From assembly GCA_903854475.1 (NCBI GenBank), contig CAINWP010000141.1:1-37259 (forward strand): 37,259 bases of DNA, read 5' to 3'. Every line of letters begins with the position of its first letter. Positions within the stretch are counted from its first letter, which is position 1. A program made the translations under genes and the position numbers. Source of the stretch: an uncultured Verrucomicrobiota bacterium. Lineage in GTDB: Bacteria; Verrucomicrobiota; Verrucomicrobiia; Limisphaerales; UBA9464. This document shows, piece after piece, positions 16,972 to 27,400 of the stretch. The notes below the pieces were generated by a model. That model saw nothing but the letters and a program-made list of their open reading frames with translations. It had not been told where the DNA came from and did not search any database.

Positions 16972-17529
16972 TTATGCAGCGCGCTTGGATAGAACCACGT
17001 TGCGCCGCTGTTCCTGTTGTTTCAGGTATTCGTCCCAATCCACGGCCGGGACATTGGTGATGTCACTCCCCACCAGCACAACGGCGTGTCCGCCGAACTC
17101 ATTCCTTTGGCCGTTCGGATACAAACCGCCCTTCAATTCCCACAACAGTGCGAGGTCTGGTTCATCGTCGGCCCGGAGGCCCTGCGCGTAAACCCAGCTG
17201 GTCGGTGATGGGTCCAGCGGAGAGCCATGGCTCAAGGCAGCAACGGTGGCTTCACCGTCGCCCGAGATCCCGGCCAGTTCGATGCCGGCCGCATACTGAG
17301 GATAAAGCTGCTGCAAAGCATCGAGACCTCCCTTTGCGCTGACGGGAAAGTTTCCGTCATGGTCGGCGGCGTAATTGCGCAGGTCCAAATACATGGAGAG
17401 CAGCGCTGCCGGGCGATGTCCGTGTGGATAGACGGATTTCCGGTAGAGAGAGACTCCGACGATGGTCATGAGTGCACCACCGCCGACCGCCAGCGCGACA
17501 AACTGCAGCTTGGGTGAAAGAGTCTTCAT
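16972..17529 (-). CDS. hypothetical membrane-anchored protein
   Basis: MKTLSPKLQFVALAVGGGALMTIVGVSLYRK single N-terminal TM then a soluble region. Confidence 0.6.
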   Translation of the reverse strand: MKTLSPKLQFVALAVGGGALMTIVGVSLYRKSVYPHGHRPAALLSMYLDLRNYAADHDGNFPVSAKGGLDALQQLYPQYAAGIELAGISGDGEATVAALSHGSPLDPSPTSWVYAQGLRADDEPDLALLWELKGGLYPNGQRNEFGGHAVVLVGSDITNVPAVDWDEYLKQQEQRRNVVLSKRAA

Positions 17530-17603
17530 GTTGCCGATTGTTGGACGTCTCATTGAGGCCATTACAAGAATCGAGTCTTTCTGCCTGCAATGCTGAGAGG
17601 GCA

Positions 17604-17631
17604 GTTGAAACACCGATATCGGTGTTTCAAC
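17604..17631. repeat. 28-bp perfect palindrome in a divergent intergenic region
   Basis: GTTGAAACACCGATATCGGTGTTTCAAC is its own reverse complement. Confidence 0.95.
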
Positions 17632-17852
17632 CGTATCAAAAAACCCATCAGCCAAGGAAGTTGGGAGAAGGTTCTGGAGCTGTTGGGCCAGTGGATGGGT
17701 TGGGTCTGTGGAACGGATTCTCGGGGCTGATCGATAGGTGGAGGTTCGTGTCGGTCGGGTGAGTCCATCGGCGGCTCCAGCCATCCTTGAACCCACCCTC
17801 GCCCCCACAACTTGACCCGCACCCGTGGCCGCGAGACCTTTGGGGCCTGCTC

Positions 17853-19337
17853 ATGACGAATTTGTCCCGCGCCCTCCGACCCCTGCTTTACGCCCTGCTC
17901 CTGGCAGGCGGGGGCGGGTTGTGTGGGTTGCCTGGGTTGTCCGCCTCGGCCGGGCCAAACTCCGAGGTGCGGTTCGGGCCGCTGGCCGAGGAGTTCCCGC
18001 TGACGTTGCGCGCCGGGCATCGTGGGGAAGCGCTGGGGCCGCTCTTCCATTGGCAGGAGACGCCCGAGGCGTGGGGTTGGGGGTTTTCACCCTGGGTGTC
18101 CTACCAGCATGAACCGGGCGTCGAACGCAGGCAGGCCGAGTTCCTCTATCCGCTAGTGTCCTTCGATCAGTACGGCTCGCAGTACCGCTTCCACATCGTT
18201 CAGTTCCTGAGCTGGAGCGGGGGTGAGAGCGCTGTGGGCCCAGAAAAACGGCGCTTCACCGTGTTCCCGTTCTGGTTCAGCCAGCAGTCCGACGATCCCG
18301 CACAAGCCTACAAGGCGTTGGTGCCGTTCTACGGCCATCTCAAAGGCCGATTATTCCGCGACGAGGTGCGCTTTGCTGCGCTGCCATTTTGGGTCCAGAC
18401 CCGAAAGCGCGACGTGGTCACCGACAATTATTTCGCCCCGTTCGTCCACGTGCGCACCGGTGCGGCTCAAGGGTGGCAGGTGTGGCCGCTGTACGGCCAA
18501 GAGCACCGCGCGCCGCTGGTGCGAACCAATGCGCTGAGTGACTTGCCCGAGGTGGTGCCCGGCCACGAGAAGCACTTTGTCGTCTGGCCCTTTTGGATCA
18601 CCGATCGCCAGGGCATTGGCTCCGAGAATCCGGTCACCAACACCGTGTCGTTGCCGTTGTTCTCCAAACAACGTTCCAAGACTCGCGACAACACCACACT
18701 CCTGTGGCCCTTCTTCACCCATACGGTCGATCGGGAGCGCCAGTTCGAGGAATGGGGCGCGCCGTGGCCCTTCATCGGGTGGGCCGATGGTCCCGGAAAA
18801 CACGCTCGCCGGGTGTGGCCGCTCTGGGGCCGGGCCACCAATGCCGAGCAGCAGAGTGAGTTCGTGCTATGGCCCTTCTACACCCACAAGCGGATGCTGA
18901 CCGAGGACCTCGATCGCGAACAAACCCGCAGCGTGTTCTACCTGTGGGTCGATGTGGCAGAGCGCGACCGTCGCAATGGCGCAGAGTACCGCCGTCGCTC
19001 GCTCTGGCCGCTGTTCCATCATGCGCGCGATCGGCAGGGGCGCGAGCGTCTGCAAGTGCTTGCCTTGGCCGAGGGAGCGTTTCCTTCCAATGAAGGCATC
19101 GCCCGTAGTTGGTCACCGGTGTGGTCGCTCTACCGCCACGAACGCGATGCCAAGACCGGTCGGCAGAGCCGTTCGTTGCTGTGGAACTTATGGCGTCAGG
19201 AGTCGGGCCCCGAAGGAACGCGCAACGGCCTGTTCTTCGGGTTGTTCCACTGGGGGAACTCTGTGCCGGAAGTAAGCGCTCCAAAACCGAACGCTCTCAA
19301 TTCGAAGGATTCAAAACCGAACGGTCCGAAGCCGTAG
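17853..19337 (+). CDS. hypothetical secreted/envelope protein with repeated W-P-(F/L) motifs
   Basis: Hydrophobic N-terminus; recurring VWPLYG, VWPFWI, LWPFFT, PWPFIGW, VWPLWG, LWPFYT, LWPLFH. Confidence 0.7.
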   Translation: MTNLSRALRPLLYALLLAGGGGLCGLPGLSASAGPNSEVRFGPLAEEFPLTLRAGHRGEALGPLFHWQETPEAWGWGFSPWVSYQHEPGVERRQAEFLYPLVSFDQYGSQYRFHIVQFLSWSGGESAVGPEKRRFTVFPFWFSQQSDDPAQAYKALVPFYGHLKGRLFRDEVRFAALPFWVQTRKRDVVTDNYFAPFVHVRTGAAQGWQVWPLYGQEHRAPLVRTNALSDLPEVVPGHEKHFVVWPFWITDRQGIGSENPVTNTVSLPLFSKQRSKTRDNTTLLWPFFTHTVDRERQFEEWGAPWPFIGWADGPGKHARRVWPLWGRATNAEQQSEFVLWPFYTHKRMLTEDLDREQTRSVFYLWVDVAERDRRNGAEYRRRSLWPLFHHARDRQGRERLQVLALAEGAFPSNEGIARSWSPVWSLYRHERDAKTGRQSRSLLWNLWRQESGPEGTRNGLFFGLFHWGNSVPEVSAPKPNALNSKDSKPNGPKP

Positions 19338-19422
19338 CCGGTTTCACGTCCGAAGCGGGAATTCTCTCGGAGTGCTCCGAGTGCTCCGAGCGACCCGTCT
19401 AGATCCGTTCGCCACCCTCCTA

Positions 19423-19567
19423 AGAGCCTGTCTGAAAATGGGGGGGTCTGTTTGGGAGGGAAGGGTTCGATTGGCAAGGCGCGAGGAGGAAGCAGACCCG
19501 CAGCGGTCTGTGACCGACAAGCAACGCCGCCAGCGGGTCCTTCCCTCCCCATTTTCAGACAGGCTCT
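19423..19567. mobile_element. MITE-like foldback element, 145 bp, with 21-bp perfect terminal inverted repeats
   Basis: AGAGCCTGTCTGAAAATGGGG (19423-19443) and its reverse complement (19547-19567); second arm pair GGGAGGGAAGG (19454-19464) / CCTTCCCTCCC (19539-19549). Confidence 0.75.
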
Positions 19568-19574
19568 ACGCTCT

Positions 19575-20324
19575 TTAACCTCCCGCGAGCACTGTCTCGA
19601 TCTTGTTCTGCAAATCGGCGCTGATGCGTTCCACCGGCCGTTCGGCGTCGATGAGGTCGAAGCCGTAGTGGCGTTGCATACGCCGGAAGGTGTCGCGCAT
19701 GCGGCTCTGGTATTGCAGGAAGCTGTCGAACATGTCGCGCGACAGGCCTAGGTCCATGCCGCTTTCCCAGTAGTCGAGCGCCTGCTGCTTGGCGAAGACT
19801 CGCTGGACTAGTTTCTCGGGCCGCACCTCGAGGTAGAACACCGCATCGGGAACGAGCGCGATCCCGTACAAGTTGCGTAGCCACTTCTCGTCCACACCTC
19901 GGACGAGATCGCGCGCCATCAAGGTGTAGATGTAGCGGTCGGCCAGCACCATCGAGCCCGCCCTCAGCGCCGGCAGGATGGTGTTCTCGAGTTGGTCGGC
20001 GAAGTCGGTCGCGTAGAACAGCGAGAGCGTGGTGCGCGAGAGAATGTTGCCCTGCTGGGCGGCCTCGAGTTCTTCACTGACTAACGAGGAGCGTTTGAGA
20101 CCCACTTGAATGGTGTGGTGGCCCGAGGCCTCCAGCCATTGGATGAGTCGGGCGATTTGGGTGGATCGGCCTGAGCCGTCGGCTCCCTCGACCACGATGA
20201 GTTTGCCGGAAAGTTTTTCGATCTCCACCCCGGGCAGACCCAGACCAAAGAAGCGCTTGGGCGTGACCTTCGGAACGAGCACTTCCGCGTCGTCCGTTGG
20301 AGAGAATTTGGGTTTCCTGGCCAT
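19575..20324 (-). CDS. thymidylate kinase-like P-loop protein (variant Walker A)
   Basis: LIVVEGADGSGRSTQIARLIQWLE, FYATDFADQ, VLADRYIYTLMARDLVRG. Confidence 0.82.
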   Translation of the reverse strand: MARKPKFSPTDDAEVLVPKVTPKRFFGLGLPGVEIEKLSGKLIVVEGADGSGRSTQIARLIQWLEASGHHTIQVGLKRSSLVSEELEAAQQGNILSRTTLSLFYATDFADQLENTILPALRAGSMVLADRYIYTLMARDLVRGVDEKWLRNLYGIALVPDAVFYLEVRPEKLVQRVFAKQQALDYWESGMDLGLSRDMFDSFLQYQSRMRDTFRRMQRHYGFDLIDAERPVERISADLQNKIETVLAGG

Positions 20325-20332
20325 ATCTCGAG

Positions 20333-21016
20333 TTATTTGGTGGCGGTGAAGGTGGGTAGATCGATACGGGTCTCAACCAGGCGGCGGACGAGTCCCTGCT
20401 GCTCCTCAATGCGCTGGTTGGCATCCATGACCACGAAGTTGAACTCAGTGCTCATGGCCAAGTATTGCTCGAAGATGCGGCCCTGAAAGATGCGGAAGCT
20501 TTCGTACGGATCGCTGGAAAGGCCCAGGTCCATGCCCGCCTCGTGGTGCTTGAGGGTCGGTCGATTATCCAAGATGCGGTTGAGCGAGACTTCGAGATGC
20601 GAGCGGAAGAAGAAGGTGATGTCGGGCAGAGCAGCAAAGCTGTAGAGGCCGCGTACCCAGGCCTGGGGGCATCCGCGAACGACGTCCCGGGCGAAGGCCG
20701 TGAAGATGTACCGGTCGCAGAGCACCAAATACCCCGCCTTGAGCAGCGGCAAGAGTTGGCGCTCGTAGCGGTCAGCGAAGTCGGTGGCGTGGATGAGGGA
20801 AAATGTGGTCGGCGTCAGCAAGTTCTGCTTCTTGCCCTTGCTGGTGGCGCTTTTGACCAGTGCCGACGAATTCCACTCGCTGAAGAAGACTTTGAATCCG
20901 CGCATCTCCAACCAGCGCTTGAGGAGGTAAATCTGGGTGGATTTGCCCGAGCCATCGAGCCCCTCGACGGCAATGAGCCGACCCTCGAAGCCCAGTTCCG
21001 CGAACGTCTTCGTCAT
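20333..21016 (-). CDS. thymidylate kinase-like P-loop protein
   Basis: LIAVEGLDGSGKSTQIYLLKRWLE, IHATDFADRYE, VLCDRYIFTAFARDVVRG; paralog of the neighbour. Confidence 0.85.
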   Translation of the reverse strand: MTKTFAELGFEGRLIAVEGLDGSGKSTQIYLLKRWLEMRGFKVFFSEWNSSALVKSATSKGKKQNLLTPTTFSLIHATDFADRYERQLLPLLKAGYLVLCDRYIFTAFARDVVRGCPQAWVRGLYSFAALPDITFFFRSHLEVSLNRILDNRPTLKHHEAGMDLGLSSDPYESFRIFQGRIFEQYLAMSTEFNFVVMDANQRIEEQQGLVRRLVETRIDLPTFTATK

Positions 21017-21184
21017 GACGCAGACGACTCTATCTGAAGCTACGGCCCGTGGATAGGGAGCAGTCAAATGGGTGTCGGATGGAAACACCGGCTCGATGAT
21101 TTGTGACCCTAATGTCACTCGATCGTCAGCGATACTGTTGAGGATCCGGCTTGAGCGCCGGGATGCCGCGTTGCATCTTCTGAA

Positions 21185-22042
21185 ATGGCCCATCGAGTAG
21201 AAGTGTCTTGTGGGTCTCCGTATAGACGGGGCTTCACTCTCATCGAATTGTTGGTGGTCATCGCCATCATCGCCATTTTGGCTTCATTGCTGTTGCCTTC
21301 GCTGGCTAAGGCCAAGGGGCGTGCCCAAGGCAGTGCTTGCTCCAGTAATTTCCGGCAGCTTCAGATTTGTGCGCAATTATACGCCGATGACAATTTAGAC
21401 GTCCTCGCACCGAACGAGGCGTTCTTGTCCGGCGGCGGCGGTGGGCGGGAGGCGTGGAACATTCGTTCTACTTCTTGGCTTCAAGGCAATGCGTACACAG
21501 ACACATCCGCGTCGAATCTCGCGGTGGGTGTCTTCTGGAAATACAATCAAACTCCGGGAATCTACCTGTGCCCGTCCGATCGTTCGACGGTCCGCGATCA
21601 GGGGTTTATCCGCCGCAATCGCAGCGTGTCCATGAGCGCGTACATGAATTTGGTGACGCAGCCCACGGATGAGAATTTCTCAAAGTGTTGGCATAAGATG
21701 AGTCAGATCACCGATCCAGGACCGTCACGGGCCTTGTATTTTATCGATGAGCACGAAAAAAGCATTCAGCAGGGTGCCTTCGGTATTAATGCGCCGAATC
21801 GGTGGACCCTCTTTGGGACGTCGTTGCCGACTTGGATTAGCTTTCCCGGATTGCGGCATGCAGGCGCGGCAACAGTGTCTTTTCCCGATGGGCATACGGA
21901 GTCTTGGCGCTGGCGGGATCCAGCGACCTTGGCCGCGGCCCAGAAATCCGGGTGGTTGGTACTTCAGCCTGGATCCGGTCCTGCTGATGTCGATCTCCAG
22001 CGCATCCAGGCGGCAGTGCCGGCTCAGGTGCCCATCCCGTGA
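21185..22042 (+). CDS. type II secretion/prepilin-like protein with N-terminal methylation motif
   Basis: [47 protein letters not shown]-terminal [17 protein letters not shown]. Confidence 0.88.
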   Translation: MAHRVEVSCGSPYRRGFTLIELLVVIAIIAILASLLLPSLAKAKGRAQGSACSSNFRQLQICAQLYADDNLDVLAPNEAFLSGGGGGREAWNIRSTSWLQGNAYTDTSASNLAVGVFWKYNQTPGIYLCPSDRSTVRDQGFIRRNRSVSMSAYMNLVTQPTDENFSKCWHKMSQITDPGPSRALYFIDEHEKSIQQGAFGINAPNRWTLFGTSLPTWISFPGLRHAGAATVSFPDGHTESWRWRDPATLAAAQKSGWLVLQPGSGPADVDLQRIQAAVPAQVPIP

Positions 22043-22158
22043 GGGAATGGGTCGTCTACGGTGGGGGCTAAGAGTTTTGGGCTGACTTGCGTCGCAGCAA
22101 GTTCTTGAGGCAGAATTCGCCTCAATCCCCTAGAAGGTCCCTGATTTTTATCCTGACC

Positions 22159-24420
22159 ATGAACACGCTCCATCGCCTCCGCTGTCTGGCAGTCGTGCTT
22201 GCCCTCTCGGCTACCTCCTCTGATGCCGCTGAGTTGCCCGTGTTGCCCGTGCCCGATTGGCAACCCTTTGCTGCTCAGGTGCGCCGGGTGTCCGAGGCGC
22301 TGACGCTGGCGGGATCTCCTCTCAATGCGAAGGAACGCGCCGATCTCGAGGCGGCACTCACGGATAAAAACCCCGACAAGGCCCGCACCCGTACCCAGCA
22401 AATCTTGGACGCCCATGTGCTGGTGGCCGTCCAAGTCACGCCGGAGATGCGGGTCAAAGCCGCGCCGGGACCCGCACCGGCCGTCCTCCATGAAACGGGT
22501 TGGGTGACCTTCTTGGTGAAGGTTCACAACGAGGCGGGGACCACCTCGGCCCTCCGGGTGAGTAGTCCTCAGGCGGCCCGATTGCATGGATCTCCCGCCG
22601 AGACGGTTCCCGACCGCTGGCTAGATGTTTCGCTGGTACAGGCCGCTCCTTTGAAGCCGGAACTGGGAGGGCTTCCCGTGGAGTACCGGCTTGTTCAGAT
22701 TTATTCCCGGGATGCGGGTCGTCGCGAGGCGAAGTTGATCTTCGATGTCGGTCAGGGCTCCCAAGACCTGGGTTTTCGCAGCGAAGTGGACGCTCTCTTC
22801 ACCTGCCAGCCCGCCGTCCCGGTGCATCTCGAGGTGCTGGATGAACACGGCAAGCCCACCACTGCAGCCTTACTCATCACCGATTCTCGGGGGCATGTGT
22901 TCCCGGCCCAGTCCAAGCGGTTGGCTCCGGACTTCTTCTTCCACCCGCAAGTTTATCGGAATGACGGCGAATCCATCGGTTTGCCGGCCGGCCAGTATTC
23001 GGTCGAATTCTCCCGCGGACCCGAATCGCTCATTCAGCGGCACGCATTGGAAGTCGCTGCCGGTAAAACCAATCGCTGGCGCTTCCAAGTGCGGCGGTGG
23101 ATTGATCCCTCCACCCGCGGTTGGATTTCAGGTGATCACCACATTCATGCCGCCGGCTGCGCGCACTATGAAAAGCCGACCGAAGGAGTCCTCGCCGCGG
23201 ACATGATGCGTCATGTGCTGGGTGAAGATCTCAAGATCGGAGCCAACCTCACATGGGGGCCGTGTTTCGACTACCAGAAGCAGTTTTTCACCGGATCCGA
23301 TGACCCGGTCAGTCGTTGGCCCTACTTGCTGCGCTACGACGTGGAAGTCAGCGGGTTCGGGTCCCACAACTCGGGTCATTTGTGTTTGCTGCGCCTGCGT
23401 CAGCAACTGTACCCGGGCGGTGACTCCAAGAAGCACTGGCCGACGCTGGGGCTAAACACCCTCAAGTGGGCCAAGGCCCAGGGAGCCCTCACCGGCCCGG
23501 CGCACAGCGGTTGGGGACTGGAGCTCGACTCGACCGAGTTGCCCACTCAAAAGATCCCACCCTTCAGCGGCATCGGTGCCAATGAATACATCGTGGACGT
23601 GACCCACAACGTGCCGGGTCCGGATGGTAAACTCGTGCCCGCGGTAGACTTCATTAGCACCGTCGACACGCCCTATCCGTGGGAGTTGAACATTTGGTAC
23701 CACACGCTCAATGCCGGCTATCGCACCCGCATTAGCGGCGAGACCGATTTCCCCTGCATCTACGGCGAGCGCGTGGGTTTGGGACGCAGCTATGTGAAGC
23801 TCCCAGAACGCTGGTCTTATGAAGACTGGTGCGAGGGAATCCGAGCCGGACGCAATTATGTCGGGGATGGGCGCAGTCACTTGATGGACTTCCGGGCCGA
23901 CACGGTCGTCATGGGAGAGCAGGGGAGTTCTCTGCAATTGGCTAAGGGACGCCCGGTGGTGTTCCGGGTTCAGGCTGCGGCCCGGCTCAACGAGCAACCG
24001 CAGGTCGACATCCAGAGGCGCAAGTTTAGTGAGCAGCCTTACTGGCATATCGAGCGGGCTCGCATCGGTGCCAGCCGGAAGGTGCCGGTGGAATTAATCG
24101 AGAACGGCATCGCGGTAGCCCGCATGGAAATTGAGGCCGATGGAGCGCTGAAGCCCATCGAGATTTCTCACCCGGTGACGCGCAGCGGCTGGTACGCCCT
24201 GCGAATCTTGCCGAGTTCGCACACCAACCCGATCTTCATCGAGGTCGGCGGTCAGCCGATTCGCGAGCGACGTTCCATCCAGTGGTGTCTGGATTCGGTA
24301 GAACAGTGTTGGAAGCAGAAAGAGCGCTTCTTTACTGGGGCCGAGCACGGTCAGGCCGTCGCTGCTTTCGATTACGCTCGCCAGGAGTACCGCAGCCGTC
24401 TGGCAGCCGCGGGACCCTGA
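22159..24420 (+). CDS. CehA/McbA-like (PHP-type) secreted metallohydrolase
   Basis: Signal peptide; RGWISGDHHIHAAGC motif followed by ADMMRHVLGEDLKIGANLTWGPCFDYQ. Confidence 0.72.
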   Translation: MNTLHRLRCLAVVLALSATSSDAAELPVLPVPDWQPFAAQVRRVSEALTLAGSPLNAKERADLEAALTDKNPDKARTRTQQILDAHVLVAVQVTPEMRVKAAPGPAPAVLHETGWVTFLVKVHNEAGTTSALRVSSPQAARLHGSPAETVPDRWLDVSLVQAAPLKPELGGLPVEYRLVQIYSRDAGRREAKLIFDVGQGSQDLGFRSEVDALFTCQPAVPVHLEVLDEHGKPTTAALLITDSRGHVFPAQSKRLAPDFFFHPQVYRNDGESIGLPAGQYSVEFSRGPESLIQRHALEVAAGKTNRWRFQVRRWIDPSTRGWISGDHHIHAAGCAHYEKPTEGVLAADMMRHVLGEDLKIGANLTWGPCFDYQKQFFTGSDDPVSRWPYLLRYDVEVSGFGSHNSGHLCLLRLRQQLYPGGDSKKHWPTLGLNTLKWAKAQGALTGPAHSGWGLELDSTELPTQKIPPFSGIGANEYIVDVTHNVPGPDGKLVPAVDFISTVDTPYPWELNIWYHTLNAGYRTRISGETDFPCIYGERVGLGRSYVKLPERWSYEDWCEGIRAGRNYVGDGRSHLMDFRADTVVMGEQGSSLQLAKGRPVVFRVQAAARLNEQPQVDIQRRKFSEQPYWHIERARIGASRKVPVELIENGIAVARMEIEADGALKPIEISHPVTRSGWYALRILPSSHTNPIFIEVGGQPIRERRSIQWCLDSVEQCWKQKERFFTGAEHGQAVAAFDYARQEYRSRLAAAGP

Positions 24421-24458
24421 GGCCCGGAACCTGGCCCTGTTCGCCTGGTCGGTGTGAT

Positions 24459-27400
24459 TTAAAAATCGGCCGACAGGGTCAGGCTGACCGTGATGCCGCG
24501 CTTGTAGCTGCGGAAGACGTACTGGTCGCCGTAGCGTTCCTCGCGGGTACCGAGGTCGTTGATGAGGGTCTGGCGGATCTCCGGATCCAGCAGGTTGCGC
24601 GCGCCGAAGCGCATTTTCCAACGCCGTCCGAGACGCTGGTTGACGAAGAAGTCGAGCGTGTTGATGGGTTGCTCGTAAATGTTCGGGCTGCCTTGGCCGC
24701 CATCGACCGCCAGTCGTTGGCCGCTGCGGGTGAAGGACACCGAGAAGGTGGTACGGCTCCGGGCGATTTCCCAGGCGAGGTCGGAGTTGAGGATGTACTT
24801 GGGTTGGTCGAACAACGGGCGATTGTAGAGGCCGACGCCATTACCCACCGGATAAAACACATCGACCTCGGAACTGATTAAGGCCGCGTTGCCGCCGAGA
24901 GTAATGCCCGCCAAAAGAGGGTCGAGGGCGGCCAAGTTCTTGCGCGCTTCAAACTCGAAACCCGAAACGATGGCGCTGGCATTGTTGGTGAAACTCACGA
25001 TGCCTGCGGCGTTGTCGGCGATGTAGGGCTCAACCGGGTTGAGAATGTTTTTTCGGAAATAGGCCGCCGAGAGGAGTTCGCCGGGCCGGGGAAACCACTC
25101 TACCCGCGCATCGTAGTTCTCAATTTCTGAACGCTTGAGGTCGGCATTACCGCGGTAGGCCAAGCCGTCGAAGGTGTCAAAGTACTCGAAGGGGGCGAAC
25201 TCGCGATAGGTGGGGCGAGCGATCGTCTGCGACCAGTTGAGCCGCAAATTGAAGTTGGAGGTGATCGGGAATACCCCACCGATGGAGGGAAGCACATCCG
25301 TTGTGGCGATGTTGCCGCTGGAGGAAGATCCCAGAATCCGGCTTCGAGGAAGCACTTCGGCCTTGAGGTCGGTTTGTTCGAATCGGGCCCCGCCCACGAG
25401 GCGGAACTTCGGTAGCACAAATAAATCAGCCATGGCGTACACGGCGGGAATGGACTGGGTTCCATCGTAGCCGTAGCCGTCGAAGGGCAATCCGGAGCGC
25501 AGGAAGGTGGCGTTGGGGAAGTAGTAGGCCGTGCGCGAGTTGGCTCCCGATCCCGTGGCGTTGGTGATGAATTGCTGGCCCTGGAAGTTGAGGACCGAGT
25601 TGGCGTAGCCGACCACATCGGGTTGATTGGCACCGGTGGTCTGGCTGATTTCGTACTCGAAGCGTTGTTCACGCAATCGGCGTTCGGATTCGAGGATGTT
25701 GCCGCCGACTTTGATGGAACTCTCGAGGCCATTTCCGGGCGTGAAGGGGATCGTGAGGTCGCTGCGGAAGTTCCAGCTCTTGTCCTGTGAGTCGCGGAAG
25801 AAGCGGGAAGGCTGGTTGATGTTGGGCAGCTCCGCCGACTGGGCGATGACGTTGGTGAAACCATTGCCCGACGGAGAGACGATCATCGGGAAGATGCGTT
25901 CGTCGGGGGAATTCTCGCCGGTGCCCGAACTCGAGAAGCTCCAGTCCAGTTGGGTGGATCCCACTTCGCGGAATTCATGGCGACCCTTGAACTGGAAGTT
26001 GCGCAAGTAGCGCTCGCGGTAGGTCAACTGCTCGATACGGGTCCGCTCTTCGGATCCCGGTTGGAACTGGTTGATCGTCTGCCCCGTCTCTTCGGTGATA
26101 TATTGCTGGGCGCTTTGGTTGTTGAGGAAGCTGAAGGACAATTCATGCCCGGGCATCAACTCCATGGCGGTGCTGGCCACGGCACCCCATCCGACGTTTA
26201 TGATCGACTGATCGCGTCGGAATTCGGAGGTGCGGATAAGTGGGCCCCCGTCTACCGGATCGGTGCCGTAAGAATAGCGACCGCGGAAGGCATTCTCGTA
26301 GAACTGGAATTGGCGATCGTGATTGAAGGTTCCGAACCAGCCAAAGCGTCGGCCGAAAAGCCACGTGGTGTCGCCGCTCGAGACCGCGAAATTGGAGTTT
26401 GGCCCCGGTTGGCCCATCGACGGGGCGAAGGTGGTGTTGTTGAAAGAACGCAAGGCCGCGTCGTACTTTTGGGCCAAGGCCAGTCGCTCGGCACCCGCTG
26501 CTTGCTGGGTGGTGTTGCGCCACGGACGCTGAGCATCGGTGATGATCGACGGATCGATGAGTGCCTTTGAGGGCAGCGCTCTGGAACCATCATCCATCGC
26601 CCAGAAATCATTGGCGCCACCCGGAATCTTCAAGAAGCCCTCGTTCATTGTTGCCGAGCTGTTGAGCCCGGTTCCGGCGGAGACCGTGGTGAAGCCCTTG
26701 GCTGGGAAGGATTTGGTGACGATGTTCACTGCGCCGCCGGCAAATCCGCCCTGAAGATCGGGAGTGAAGGTCTTGCTCACCACCACCCGGTCAATCATGG
26801 CGGCGGGGATTAGGTCAAGTTGAGGCGCCCGGCGTCGAGGGTCGGCACTCGGAAGCTCTGCACCATTCAGGGTGGCGATGTTGTACCGGTCATTCAGGCC
26901 GCGGATGACGATCTGGCGGTTGTCCGTCGCCACCACGCCGGTGATTTTGGTGGTGATTTGTGAGGCGTCGCCGCCACCGGTCCGCGCGATTTGCTCTGCG
27001 CTGATGGCTTCTTGTGACGTGGCCGCGTTCTTTCGCTCTTCCAACACGGCCGCCACGGTACTGGGCTTGGTGGTCGCGTCATCAAAGGCCGACTTGGCCG
27101 CGGTGGCGGAAGCGGTGGACTTAGAAGCACCCAAAGTGCCGGCACCTGTACCGGGTTTGCCCTGGATGGGGCGGACCGGTGCCGCGTCGGGCTTGCGGAC
27201 TTCGGCCTTGAAGAAATTGCCCGCGCCGCCCCCTTGGGCGGGGGGCGCATCGGAACGGGCGGCCGTCGCGGTCGGCGGTGCGGCCGTGGCCGGCGCGGTG
27301 GCAGTCGGTGGGGCTGCGGTCTCCTCGACGATGTCGCTCGCTTTGGGCTTGGGAATCTCCGGTGAGGGTTCCGGAGGCTTGGGCTTCGGTTTGGGTTTCT

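Noticed and set aside
16804-16992. Possible missing C-terminus of AbiEii on the far side of hipBA (GQVTATRFGGRPILPFFGQLLQLADRRPSM)
   Set aside because: Similarity too weak by eye to claim a split gene; needs a profile search.
19366-19391. Short tandem repeat CGGAGTGCTCCGAGTGCTCCGAG after the WPF-repeat gene
   Set aside because: Only about 2.5 units of 9 bp; probably slippage or part of the transcript end, not informative alone.
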